Assembly (NCBI GenBank): GCA_033239005.1 | Contig: BSQZ01000015.1 | Span: forward strand, 4,056,001 to 4,120,000 | Reading direction: 5' to 3' | Source of the DNA: Lamellibrachia satsuma | Lineage: Eukaryota; Annelida; Polychaeta; Sabellida; Siboglinidae | DNA: 64,000 nt | Shown: positions 53,301 through 60,739 of the stretch, one piece after another | Layout of the letters: every line of letters begins with the position of its first letter | How positions within the stretch are numbered: position 1 is the first letter of the stretch | Translations under genes and position numbers: made by a program | The notes under the pieces: model-generated | Database searches by the model: none | Told to the model about the DNA's origin: nothing | The model's input: only the letters and a program-made list of their open reading frames with translations

Positions 53301-54936
53301 CATACAAGGGAAAAAAGTTAATTATACCTCTTTATAAAGCAATAGTTAGACCTCATTTAGAATACTGTATACAAGCATGGAGACCATATCGTAAGAAGGA
53401 TATAGATACGCTTGAACGCATACAAAGGAGAGCAACTAAAATGATTCCAGAACTTAGAGACCTTAGTTATGAAGAACGCCTGAAAGAATGTGGTTTAACA
53501 ACTCTAGAGACAAGTAGGTTAAGAGGAGATCAGATTGAAGTTTTTAGGATATTGAATGGGTATGAAAATATTGATAGAAATATGTTTTTCTCATTCAAGA
53601 AGGATAGCAGAACTAGAGGACATGAGGTAAAATTAGTAAAGGATCAATGTAGATTGGACATCAGGAAGCACTCGTTCTCACAGAGGACAATAAATGAATG
53701 GAACAAATTGTCTACAGATTGTGTAACTGCTAGCAGCGTGAATAAGTTTAAAAACAAGGTTGACACATATATCAGGAGGGCGGGTTATAAGTAGGTGAAC
53801 ATTGTTGGACTCTCGATAAGCCAATGGCTTCCTTGTCCACTTGCCATCTGGGCCTTTGGCTTGGATGGCAAATCTTGTTAAATCTTGTTAAATCTATTGT
53901 ATAAACATAACAGACACATTTAAATCACCCAGATGCATTTAAAGAACCATCTGTATCCACCTTTTTGAGTTTTTTCTTCTTTCTTCCAGATAAAAAGCTG
54001 AATAAACTGGATGAAACCTTTTTATTTCTGTTGTATCCGGACATCCTGGAATAAATGGGTTTCTTATGGAAGAAACCCAACCCTGATATGTAATGTAACA
54101 TTACTGTACACCAAAGGTTATTTTTCAGTAAGCATACTACTTAAAATAATAATATATGCCAACAAAATTATTCATAAAAGTCACATCATGAAATATTGAA
54201 TGCTTTAACAAAATGAATTTATGTACCTAAACCAAAACATACATCACATTTACAACATGAATACAAATTAAATGAACTTTGAACTGACCAAGTTCTGAAT
54301 TCCAGGCACCAGCTGCCTCATCGAGCTGATTGGCCAGTTGATCTTTGAGCTGCTGCAAAACCTCATTGCCATCAGATTGGCCGCCTTGCCAGCGTCGACT
54401 CTGAATCTGAGCCTTTTTGTCCTCGAGCCAAGCAAGGCTGGAACAGAGCAGACACAGAGTCTTCCCTGTTCCTGTCGGACTCTCCAGTATCCCGTTGTCT
54501 CCCTGCAACACAATACATAGGTTGCACATAGGCTGGATCAAAAGAAAAAGAAACCTACAGAGCATTCATCAAGGATAACTTGGAAAACTTTATATCTGTG
54601 ATTGTGAACTAAATGTAATTGAACTATTACAATATAAACTGAGCTGTTAGACTGCAGATCTAAGTGCGTAACAATAGCATATGACCCAAGTCATCCAGAA
54701 ATGTTAACAACAAGCTACCTTCTATGTTAACTTGGTGACTGGCATGAATTTAGTTTCAGGTGCCACACTAGCTGTCTTCTATTTATCATATTTATCATAG
54801 ATGTGTGCAAATGTTGATAGTTAATAGTACTTGCATTCTGCAGACAGGAGATGACACTTCTCATGTATGTCACCTGACATTGGTAGGGTTCAAAGGGGAA
54901 GTTGACACTGACGTTACCCGCTTCAACAAATGGCAT
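23107..54936 (-). CDS. RTEL1: Regulator of telomere elongation helicase 1, 34 coding exons
   Basis: XPD-like iron-sulphur DNA helicase that dismantles D-loops and T-loops at telomeres and replication forks. Exons 1-17: 54936-54835, 54502-54289, 49598-49514, 49136-49055, 48346-48286, 47669-47600, 45715-45631, 44696-44631, 44125-43969, 43472-43434, 41125-41047, 38800-38700, 38267-38209, 38024-37950, 36969-36879, 36413-36281, 36015-35902. Exons 18-34: 35618-35578, 35431-35346, 34561-34406, 33946-33809, 32846-32731, 31531-31408, 30987-30828, 29802-29690, 29052-29011, 28610-28545, 27806-27741, 27307-27163, 26412-26320, 25753-25707, 25040-24449, 23893-23796, 23196-23107. The sum is 3,786 nt, 1,261 residues, in the human range. 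Walker A Lys falls at 48 and DEAH at 250-253, as I recall for human RTEL1. Intron 1 appears to be GC-AG. The ATG at 54936 gives the family N-terminus. Confidence 0.97.
26505..26980. repeat. Interspersed repeat, copy A (relative at 32.2 kb)
   Basis: About 440-480 bases share long blocks with 32205-32625 in the same orientation, such as ctcatttcaaattcatt, ttttgtgaaatc, agaggatggaagt and gagccttaccagatct. There is no ORF. It lies in an RTEL1 intron. Confidence 0.85.
27416..27600. repeat. ~22-bp tandem repeat, array 1
   Basis: Degenerate units of the form ttcttaacaatcttaactta. A second array of the same unit lies at 28325-28445, nearly 1 kb away in the next RTEL1 intron, with exon 28 in between. 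Confidence 0.85.
28325..28445. repeat. ~22-bp tandem repeat, array 2
   Basis: Same unit as 27416-27600 (ttaacttattctgaccaatt and variants), in the intron between RTEL1 exons 27 and 28. Confidence 0.75.
30148..30340 (+). mobile_element. tRNA-derived SINE, internally shortened
   Basis: A-box-like ggtagcatatcggttagaat, B-box-like aagttcgattcctc, then ttgctgccgtttcaaagc, and the family tail gtgaagtgtaaagcgctttg. The middle block present in the 30.45-kb copy is missing. Confidence 0.8.
30447..30760 (+). mobile_element. tRNA-derived SINE, near full length
   Basis: It begins ggggcgcggtagcatatggt. A B-box-like gggtttgtatcctc follows, then the middle block with tacctggcagtagacagtgg, the block gcattggaatgaacag, and the tail gacgtgtaaagcgctttgag. 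About 310 bases, antisense to RTEL1. Confidence 0.85.
31109..31291. mobile_element. Pogo/Tigger-like MITE
   Basis: The ends are CAGGAGAACCCCTTTAAA and the inverted counterpart TTTCGAAGGGGTTCTACTG, flanked by TA on both sides (31107-31108 and 31292-31293). Length 183 bases, no ORF. The CAGTAGAACC-type terminus with TA duplication is typical of the pogo branch of Tc1/mariner. Confidence 0.8.
31408..34561 (-). CDS. RTEL1: RTEL1 exons 20-23: motifs V and VI
   Basis: Exon 20 encodes [20 protein letters not shown] and LFAAVCRGK. Exon 21 has [20 protein letters not shown] and [19 protein letters not shown]. Exon 22 has the arginine-finger motif [20 protein letters not shown]. Exon 23 encodes [20 protein letters not shown] and closes the helicase core. 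Exon 23 uses an unusual AAG acceptor with little pyrimidine tract, supported by frame and family alignment. Confidence 0.94.
32205..32625. repeat. Interspersed repeat, copy B
   Basis: Counterpart of 26505-26980. Divergence is roughly 15-20 percent by eye with several small indels. Terminal inverted repeats and target duplications were not identified, so the class is unknown. Confidence 0.85.
33250..33725 (-). pseudogene. Decayed C-terminal end of a LINE reverse transcriptase ORF
   Basis: One minus-strand frame reads [11 protein letters not shown]. After a frameshift, another reads KRYKDTLK, then [12 protein letters not shown] and a Lys/Arg-rich tail. This order (GH..RMP, KR..D.LK, W..LA.DR..WR) is the common C-terminal signature of LINE ORF2 proteins in invertebrate genomes. 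It differs from the CR1-type LINE at 49.6 kb. The 152-codon open frame here is therefore not a host gene. Confidence 0.7.
35286..35320. repeat. (TA)n microsatellite
   Basis: About 17 TA units just downstream (minus strand) of RTEL1 exon 19. Confidence 0.95.
35346..44125 (-). CDS. RTEL1: RTEL1 exons 9-19: Arch domain and start of second helicase domain
   Basis: Exon 9 starts [16 protein letters not shown]. Exons 10-15 are a divergent Arch/linker region including GDGITKPGR and [17 protein letters not shown]. Exon 16 encodes [13 protein letters not shown] and [15 protein letters not shown] (motif III/IV region). Exon 17 has [16 protein letters not shown] and GPDGTLLNS, and exon 19 [15 protein letters not shown]. 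Exons 11 and 12 are separated by the 29-bp satellite-like array. Confidence 0.94.
36650..36745. repeat. ~18-bp tandem repeat
   Basis: Degenerate units of acaatgacacaatcacaatg in the intron between RTEL1 exons 15 and 16. Confidence 0.7.
39000..40980 (-). repeat. 29-bp tandem array, about 68 copies
   Basis: Plus-strand unit tgtaggggttgaaatagagg followed by aatagcaag, with variants (cagtaagtg, aagagcaag). It lies in the intron between RTEL1 exons 11 and 12. Because 29 is not a multiple of three and no frame of the minus-strand unit contains a stop, the minus strand stays open in all frames for hundreds of codons and repeats every 29 residues (three units). These ORFs are artefacts of the array. 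Confidence 0.97.
41262..42145 (-). pseudogene. Internal fragment of the CR1-type LINE reverse transcriptase
   Basis: Minus-strand frames match the LINE at 49.6-53.9 kb over its RT region ([36 protein letters not shown]), but with stops and frameshifts. Both ends are truncated relative to the full copy. It sits in the RTEL1 intron between exons 10 and 11. Confidence 0.9.
42640..43213. mobile_element. hAT-like non-autonomous element, copy 2
   Basis: It shares gtgattggat, aatagctttcggcctg, aaactacttcgttacaagta and the terminus acttcattacatgccaaccc with the element at 22190-22526. No transposase ORF. Confidence 0.6.
43838..43985 (-). repeat. Tandem copies of the RTEL1 exon 9 donor junction
   Basis: Three ~62-65-base copies of the sequence gattgaagtcgggttcactg plus the neighbouring donor follow each other. 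The first is the functional end of exon 9; the next two (gactgaagtcgagttcatga and gactgaagtgagttcatgg) are decayed. In them the donor GTAAGT has become GTAAAT. Confidence 0.85.
44631..49598 (-). CDS. RTEL1: RTEL1 exons 3-8: motif Ia, iron-sulphur domain, DEAH box
   Basis: Exon 3 encodes [20 protein letters not shown]. Exons 4-7 carry the four cluster-ligand cysteines in the XPD-family order: Cys147 (QMCIHP), Cys165 (HLCR), Cys174 (TCHFYNN) and Cys206/207 (CCPYY). Exon 7 continues with [15 protein letters not shown], and exon 8 has [10 protein letters not shown], the Walker B/DEAH box at residues 250-253. The cysteine pair at 206-207 leaves one position ambiguous. Intron 2, upstream of exon 3, is filled by a CR1-type LINE. 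Confidence 0.95.
45105..45390. mobile_element. TIR element of unknown class
   Basis: Left end ttacccccggcagatcaact continuing tgttgaaa, and right end tttcaacaggtcaatctgct continuing aggggtagta, are inverted repeats of about 30 bases. The ~280-base interior has no ORF. RTEL1 intron 7. Confidence 0.65.
47776..48088 (-). mobile_element. tRNA-derived SINE, near full length
   Basis: Reading the minus strand: ggggcgcattagcgcagtgg, a degenerate B box (ggggttactcttgctgttgt), the middle block with gactacctggctacagacag, and a tail near cagtccc. Same family as the copies at 30.45 and 55.9 kb. Confidence 0.75.
49619..50921 (+). pseudogene. LINE ORF1: zinc-finger and esterase protein, frameshifted
   Basis: The N-terminal part has CGSC...CEKSW...FECRGCARM, a PHD-like Cys pattern. 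Next comes a run of 25-residue repeats ([15 protein letters not shown], then TTGVKERGV) from a 75-bp tandem repeat. The esterase part shows [12 protein letters not shown] (nucleophile Ser), LVHIGTN and, after the frameshift, [17 protein letters not shown] (Asp-x-x-His). The frame breaks right after HIGTN at about 50547, so an intact protein is not made. Its true ATG is unclear. Confidence 0.85.
50924..53794 (+). pseudogene. LINE ORF2: AP-endonuclease and reverse transcriptase, one internal stop
   Basis: The endonuclease part reads [14 protein letters not shown] and IIGITESW before a TGA at 51161-51163. The downstream frame then runs 871 codons to TAG at 53792-53794. It contains [11 protein letters not shown] and NSDHNQIHF (endonuclease). 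The RT motifs follow: [49 protein letters not shown] and FADDTKLF with the catalytic Asp pair. Only the early stop separates this frame from an intact ORF, so the copy is fairly young. Confidence 0.93.
54289..54936 (-). CDS. RTEL1: RTEL1 coding exons 1-2: N-terminus and Walker A
   Basis: Exon 1 (54936-54835) encodes [20 protein letters not shown], the family start. Exon 2 (54502-54289) encodes [17 protein letters not shown], the ATP-binding Walker A with Lys48. The only in-frame junction that keeps the family length uses GC as donor (AAT then GCAAGT). Exon 2 ends in a variable Gln-rich stretch with a GTCAGT donor in phase 1. Confidence 0.95.
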
Positions 54937-55187
54937 TCTGTCTGCCTGTAGGATGTGACTCTCAGTCACCTTTCTCCTAATTCACTCATCACTAACTGGA
55001 GGCTGAAATTACATCAACTGGTGTAACATCACTGAATGGTATGGTGGAATTTACTTTTAAACAATACTATGATCATTCCACTTTAATGTGTCAACAAAAT
55101 TTTTAGACTGAAGATCACAAAAATATGGATTCGAGACAAAACTTCTTGCATTTTTATCATGAATGACTAAAGTACCGGTATACATAA

Positions 55188-55212
55188 ATATATATATATA
55201 TATACACACATA
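55188..55212. repeat. (TA)n/(CA)n microsatellite
   Basis: Short atatatatatatata run passing into acacaca, upstream of the RTEL1 start codon, inside the presumed 5' UTR intron. Confidence 0.8.
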
Positions 55213-55716
55213 ACTTTGTTTATTTGTTAAATCGATATATGAAAAATAGTTTGTTGCTTGGATTTACTTACTTGTGAAAATTCATTATTAATTTGTACAA
55301 TTTCAAGGGAAATGTTTAACCTACATTATAATCCACATTAAATCAAATGTCGTAGTTACTTCGTGATTTCAACGATATTTACCATGATCAACAACTGCAT
55401 TCACGACGGATAAATCCCAGTTTAGCTATGATCAACTGTTTAGGGGGTATCGCTTCGAGAAAGGATATACAGTTACACAGGGCACGAGTTGACTTCACGC
55501 AGTCGTTCGTGACTAACCAGTTCCACTTGTCAATACAAATCCTGCAGGTCTCAACATTATTTTGATACAAATATCATATGTTATATGGATTTGTTTATTA
55601 GACGTGCGCATAATTTAATCAGCGATAACGACGAGTTACTGAAATTTGAGCATTTAAGCTGGAAGCCCATTCCCGCGGTTCTGCTTCGTCAACACCACTA
55701 ACGTTCCGTAACTTAC

Positions 55717-55800
55717 CGCTAGGGATCGTGAACCATTTCCATAGTATATGATTTATCTAATAGATGGCGGTACCATCGACATTGCGGCCATCCTTTTGGG
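55717..55800 (-). promoter_or_regulatory. Likely RTEL1 5' UTR exon and core promoter
   Basis: On the minus strand, tcacgatccctagcg is followed by a strong donor GTAAGT at 55716-55711. An acceptor (atcctacag) ends at 54946, ten bases upstream of the RTEL1 ATG, so a non-coding first exon fits. The plus strand has the YY1-like motif agatggcggtacc at about 55762, common at housekeeping promoters. Position of the start site is inferred. Confidence 0.5.
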
Positions 55801-55904
55801 CTCAGACCACATTTGGTTTTCCATTCGTGGCGTGTTAATAATTATTAATCGCGGTGATTGATAAAAAAAGTAAGCTTAGGTTTTAAATAGCACAGAATCT
55901 AGTA

Positions 55905-56168
55905 ATTGGGACTGTTCAAAGCGCTTTACACTTCACCCCCGGCAGATCTGTTCATTCCAATGACATTTCGGCTTCTCTGGGAACAATTAAGCCACGCTGC
56001 GCAAACACTATTTGTTCACATATCCACCTCTGTATGTAGCCAGGTAATCATTTATACAGCTGGGTGAACGAAATTGCCAAAGCTTCGAAATGGCTGCAAG
56101 AGGATTCGAACCTGCGTTCTCTGGATTGAGAGTATGGCATTCTAACCGCTACACCATTGCGCTCCACC
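55905..56168 (-). mobile_element. tRNA-derived SINE, full length
   Basis: Minus strand: gcgcaatggtgtagcggtta (A box), gcaggttcgaatcctcttgc (B box), then ttcgaagctttggcaatttc, the block with attacctggctacatacaga, and the tail gtgaagtgtaaagcgctttg. Best-preserved copy here and the best reference for the family. Confidence 0.88.
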
Positions 56169-56684
56169 TAAGAAAATACAAGAAATAGTAAGAAAACGTT
56201 ATCACAACAAATGTTATGATTATGCTTTCACTACATTTTATTTTTAATAATCAAAAACCATAACAAATGTCTTAACACTTGGCAGCTAGGGTAACTCTGA
56301 AATAGATGTAGAATAAAATAATAGCTAGCTTAAATAATTGTAGAATAAAATAATAGCTAGCTTAAATAATTATAAGTATCGTTTAATTGCAAATCGTAAT
56401 AATTGGTTATGTTATTTTGTATGTATCGCAGTGGCTTCATAAATATGCGGACAAGTCTCATTGAAAAGGAAGCTAAGTAGAAATGAACGCCAAAACTCCA
56501 ATCAGCGTCCACGCTGCTGCCACAATTGATCGGCGTCGAAGAACAGCTGTAGGCCTAACACACCACCAGCAAGTCGCAAAGCACTTGATATAGGTCCATG
56601 CAGCAAGTAGTTTATCACACGACACCAACAGAGAAGGGGTATATTTCTAAAATTACGTTTGAAATTCTACTAGGAATAGCCACG

Positions 56685-57526
56685 ATGGACAAAGTCTTCA
56701 TCTTCTTGTGTTTGATGCTGAGTGCCAACTCAATTTTGGCTTGCCATACATCGGTATGTATGTTGAATGTTTACAACATGTTAAGTAGTCATTTTAGTCA
56801 CGCATTCCGTCTAAGCTATTCATTAGTTGAAAGTTTAGCTTATACCGTCTATTTCCCGGCTAGGTCGTCTATTTCCCGGCTAGGTCCGGTGTGATTAATA
56901 CACCGGACCTAGCGCACAAAACTTATCGACTCGTGAGAGCAAGAAACATAATAGCTAATTTAACATATTTTGAAAAGAAATATAGTAATATTTTTTAATT
57001 GCACTATGCAATGATAAACGTGGAATGTGACGAAGTGGCTGTATGATAAGTATAATAGTATTTTATACAAAATATATGGCTAATATAAAGGATTGTCATA
57101 TCCCTGTATCGACTATACATCTAGACACATATCCACATGACTCTATATTGACCAGTCCTGACTGTAATGTGTTCACAAAAATATGGCTTTAATATAATTA
57201 CATCATTATAAAGTGGTTACGCAAATTTGTTTTAGAACGAACGTCAAGATGAAGGAGGCATAGGGGGAAAGAACGATTCATCGAGTAGCGAGAGCGAAGA
57301 AGAGAACAGCTCACTCGCAAGCGACAGCAATGAATCGAGTGGTGGAGATTCGGGTGATAATGTTCACAGCAGTGGATCGGGCAGCGAAGAAGACACATCC
57401 AGCGAGGAAGCAAGCAACGTGTCCAGCAACAGCGAAGAATCGGGCAGCGGCGAATATACATCCAGTGAGGAAGCAAGTTTGATGTTGAACTACGAAGAAT
57501 CGGGCAGCGGCAACGTCATTGGTTGA
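56685..57526 (+). CDS. Small secreted acidic Ser/Glu/Gly-rich protein with SGSG motifs
   Basis: Exon 1 (56685-56753) encodes MDKVFIFLCLMLSANSILA, a good signal peptide, then CHTS, and ends at a GTATGT donor. Exon 2 (57236-57526) follows a TTTTAG acceptor in phase 0 and ends at TGA 57524-57526, giving 119 residues. The mature part is about one third Ser with many Glu, Asp and Gly. It has three SGSG sites next to acidic residues (SSGSGSEED, EESGSGEYTSSEEAS, EESGSGN) and SSEEAS repeats. Acidic-flanked Ser-Gly pairs are classic glycosaminoglycan attachment sites, and S-x-E sites suit Fam20C-type kinases. A secreted proteoglycan or an acidic matrix/biomineral protein fits; the exact role is unknown. 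Confidence 0.7.
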
Positions 57527-57654
57527 ACAGTTAATTAGTAGTACGTGTATGTATATTACAATATATGACTGTGGATTGGTGTGGACATATTTAGCAAGAT
57601 TTAACAATATTGCCATCGTATCGCATTTCGAGGGTTAACATTTTTATATCTTTG

Positions 57655-58170
57655 TGTTACCTGCTCTCCTGAGATATGTGTCAGCCTTGTTTTTCAACAT
57701 ATTCACGCTGCTAGCAGTTACACAATCTGTAGATAATTTGTTCCATTCATTTATTGTCCTCTGTGAGAATGAATACTTCTTGATATCCAATATACACTGA
57801 TCCTTTACTAATGCTACCTCATATCCTCTCGTTCTACTATTTGTTTTAGTGAGAAAAATATTTCTATCAATATTTTCATACCCATTCAATATCTTAAAAA
57901 ACTTCAATTTGATCTCCTCTTAACCTCCTTGTCTCTAGGGTTGTTAAGCCACATTCTTTCAGGCGTTCTTCATAACTAACGTCTCTCAGTTCTTGAATCA
58001 TCTTAGTTGCTCTCTTCTCTTTTCGTTCAAGCGTATCTATATCCTTCTTTCGATATGGTCTCCACGCTTGTATACAATATTCTAAATGAGGCCTAACTAT
58101 TGCTATATAAAGAGGTATAATTCGTATAATTTTTTTTATGTTTCTCATAATCAACCCAAGAATTTGATTA
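57655..58170 (-). pseudogene. 3' fragment of the CR1-type LINE
   Basis: Minus strand encodes [31 protein letters not shown] and [20 protein letters not shown] in two frames, matching the C-terminus of ORF2 at 53.3-53.79 kb. Frameshifts and missing 3' UTR mark it as dead. It lies just after the acidic-protein gene. Confidence 0.9.
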
Positions 58171-60029
58171 CTCTCCTCTATATTCTTTCACGCGTAGTAA
58201 CTTACTAAACTATATTCTTTAAAATTAGTAATTCACTATAATCTTAGTAAATTATTAAATTATATGCTTTCAACTCTTTCATATTATGTGATCGTTGATT
58301 AGTGTGTATGTATATTACGTGTTCTTGGGTTAGTGTATACGTATTATGTTATATTGGATTATTAATATGTATAGTATGCATCATGTGAGCATAGTGAGAG
58401 AGTAAATCCACAATTCAGTTGTTAAACATGTTGCAGATTATAGTTGAAAAGATGTATATATTCATCACTCGAACAACATTTACGACATGAAATCAGATCT
58501 TGCTAGACGAATAAGTTACGTGTAGCGGCCGCCTTAAGAATCGTCATCAAGTCAGCATAACGACGAATTAACACTCTATCGATAATAGTGGCAGCCTTCT
58601 CTCATAATAAATGCGAATTGATGAGCTAATATATTGTTTGTTCACATGATAAAATTTCCTAATGATTAAAACGGATCGATGGTGAGTCCGGAGCAGTTTT
58701 TTTTTATACCAACGTGACGCATCTGTTTTCGTGAGATAAATAATACCTATGGTGACCTTTCCACTTCTTTCACAAACAGTGAAACTGTATTTACGCTTTC
58801 TTCGACAAATCAAATAGCTAATCCGACCTACGTATGGTTTCGTGTATTCGCATCCTATTTTTAATTCTTTCAATTAATCCATATTAATTGTTCTCTATTA
58901 ACATTGACGGGGTTTTAATGCGCCTATGTATGCGTCCTTGTAGTTCGGGGATAACTCTGATAAATTCAAGCAACGCAGATCTTATTAATTTTCGGACATA
59001 CCAGTTATGTGTTCAACAGTCCTTCGTACAAATAGCTATAGCTAGTCTAGGCCTATCGATTAGATCAGCTTTCGTCGCTGGCCAGGCACATTCGGCGACG
59101 GCTGGTTTCAGTTCTATGCAGCTGATCAACTACAAAGACTGTCTTTATTTTGTGCAGATGCTATATGTTTAAGGGAATCTATTCAAGCTACTAGAAATGT
59201 CGATTTTGCGTACTTGTGTAGCACTTCAACAGCGAACATGGATTATCAGAAGTATCGCCAGCTTGCTGGTAGTGTTTGGCAGTTCGCTCTCAGAACATAG
59301 TAGGGCCATTGAAATGTTCTAACCCTAGGTCATCGAGCTACTAAGTAACTTTAGCCTATGTTATTACTCGTACTGTGGGCATATTAGTGTACTCATGCAA
59401 ACTAGCATTATAGTGAATTAGACATATTTTAGTTGAGAAACGTACACAATCTTACCGTTTTTAGCTTACAATTATTCTATAGTTATAAAAAAAATTCTGT
59501 TTACGCCATATTTGAGTATCACCGCGCACTCACGTGTACCTTCCGTAACCCATTTTTAATAGTTTTTTTTATGAAACCCTCTTGTATGAATAGAAGGTTA
59601 ACCTGACATTCAATTAATGAAAATTAATACGTTCGCAGCGTGCCTTCTTTCCACAAAACAAAATTTAAACTACTTCCTAAAACGGAAGTCAGCTGCCATC
59701 TACTGCATACTGGTATTTGTGAATATTAAGTAATTCTTGCCTTTCCTCAAAGTGACATGCATCTCAGTCTCTGTAATGAAATAAACCTGGTTAGTCTGTT
59801 CTTTACAATGGGAGTTGACTATACAATGAAGGAAACCGTGTAGAAATGGCAACTGACATCCAGTTGACATTTATTTGACAACTAGAGACCTTCGTTCAAC
59901 AGAAAACATTTGTCCCGTATCAAGTAATGATCAAAAAGGCTCGATTATACCGATATTATTAGCCAATCGACGCCGACCCCTTAAAGGCCCTGCTACCTCG
60001 CACCTACAAAGTCACCCTCGCTCACGCGC
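58171..60029. other. No gene recognised
   Basis: AT-rich sequence with short ORFs on both strands that show no family features, paired splice sites or repeat explanation. Nothing supportable was found. Confidence 0.5.
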
Positions 60030-60076
60030 AACACGCACGCACACAGACACGCACACGCACACGCACACGCACACGC

Positions 60077-60114
<38 letters not shown>
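60030..60114. repeat. (CA)n/(CACACG)n microsatellite
   Basis: Alternating cacacg and cacaca units over about 85 bases. They account for the His/Thr and Cys/Val runs in all overlapping frames. Confidence 0.97.
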
Positions 60115-60116
<2 letters not shown>

Positions 60117-60739
60117 TTGTTGCGGTAATGTTAATGTCCGGCACACGAGCTGTTCCGCTAGTCGAAGTGTCGCTTGTCTCCCTGTCGCCTGTTTGCTGCC
60201 TCTGGGTGCCATGTTGCTGCAAGATGCTGCGCTGTCTGTCGTTGTGCCGTCAAACATCTCCGGTTGTCTTCGCGAATAAAAATTTACTTTTTAAATAAAT
60301 CACAGCTAAATCACCTTAACATATAATGCAAATAGAAACACATATAATATGACCGTTCCCTAAGACATTCACGTATAGCGAATGATTGGTCAACGTGATA
60401 ACCACGTGACTGTGATAACCCTCCAACAAAAACGTCATCGCTGCTGACACTTCAAAATTAATGCGTATAGTAAGTCAACCGTGAACATTAACTAGTGGTT
60501 GGCTTCAGAATGACCTACAAAAACAAGACTGAATATTCGTGATTCACCTTTGAGAACGACCTGATCCACGGACGCGCGCTGTTGTCTCTCGTTGAAACCT
60601 CGACAAGATGGGGCGATGGTAGACGAAGTAACTGGAGGAAGGCTGGGAAATGCTACGACACTGCTTTAATTGCAATACAGACATTATGTAAATACAGCAA
60701 TTGAGACACATGCATCTTCAACAACAAATAAAGAATGCC

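Larger units (their letters stand above)
49601..53900 (+). mobile_element. CR1-type non-LTR retrotransposon, nearly full length, decayed
   Basis: It has ORF1 with a Cys-rich finger, a Lys/Gly/Glu repeat region and a GDSL-like esterase; then ORF2 with AP-endonuclease and reverse transcriptase; then a short 3' UTR ending in repeated aaatcttgtt. This order is typical of the CR1 clade. At least two lesions are visible: a frameshift in ORF1 near 50547 and a TGA in ORF2 at 51161-51163. It fills RTEL1 intron 2 in antisense, and its start lies almost at the acceptor of exon 3. Confidence 0.92.

Noticed and set aside
59875..60279. 134-codon plus ORF with His/Thr run
   Set aside because: It is dominated by the CA microsatellite and has no family features.
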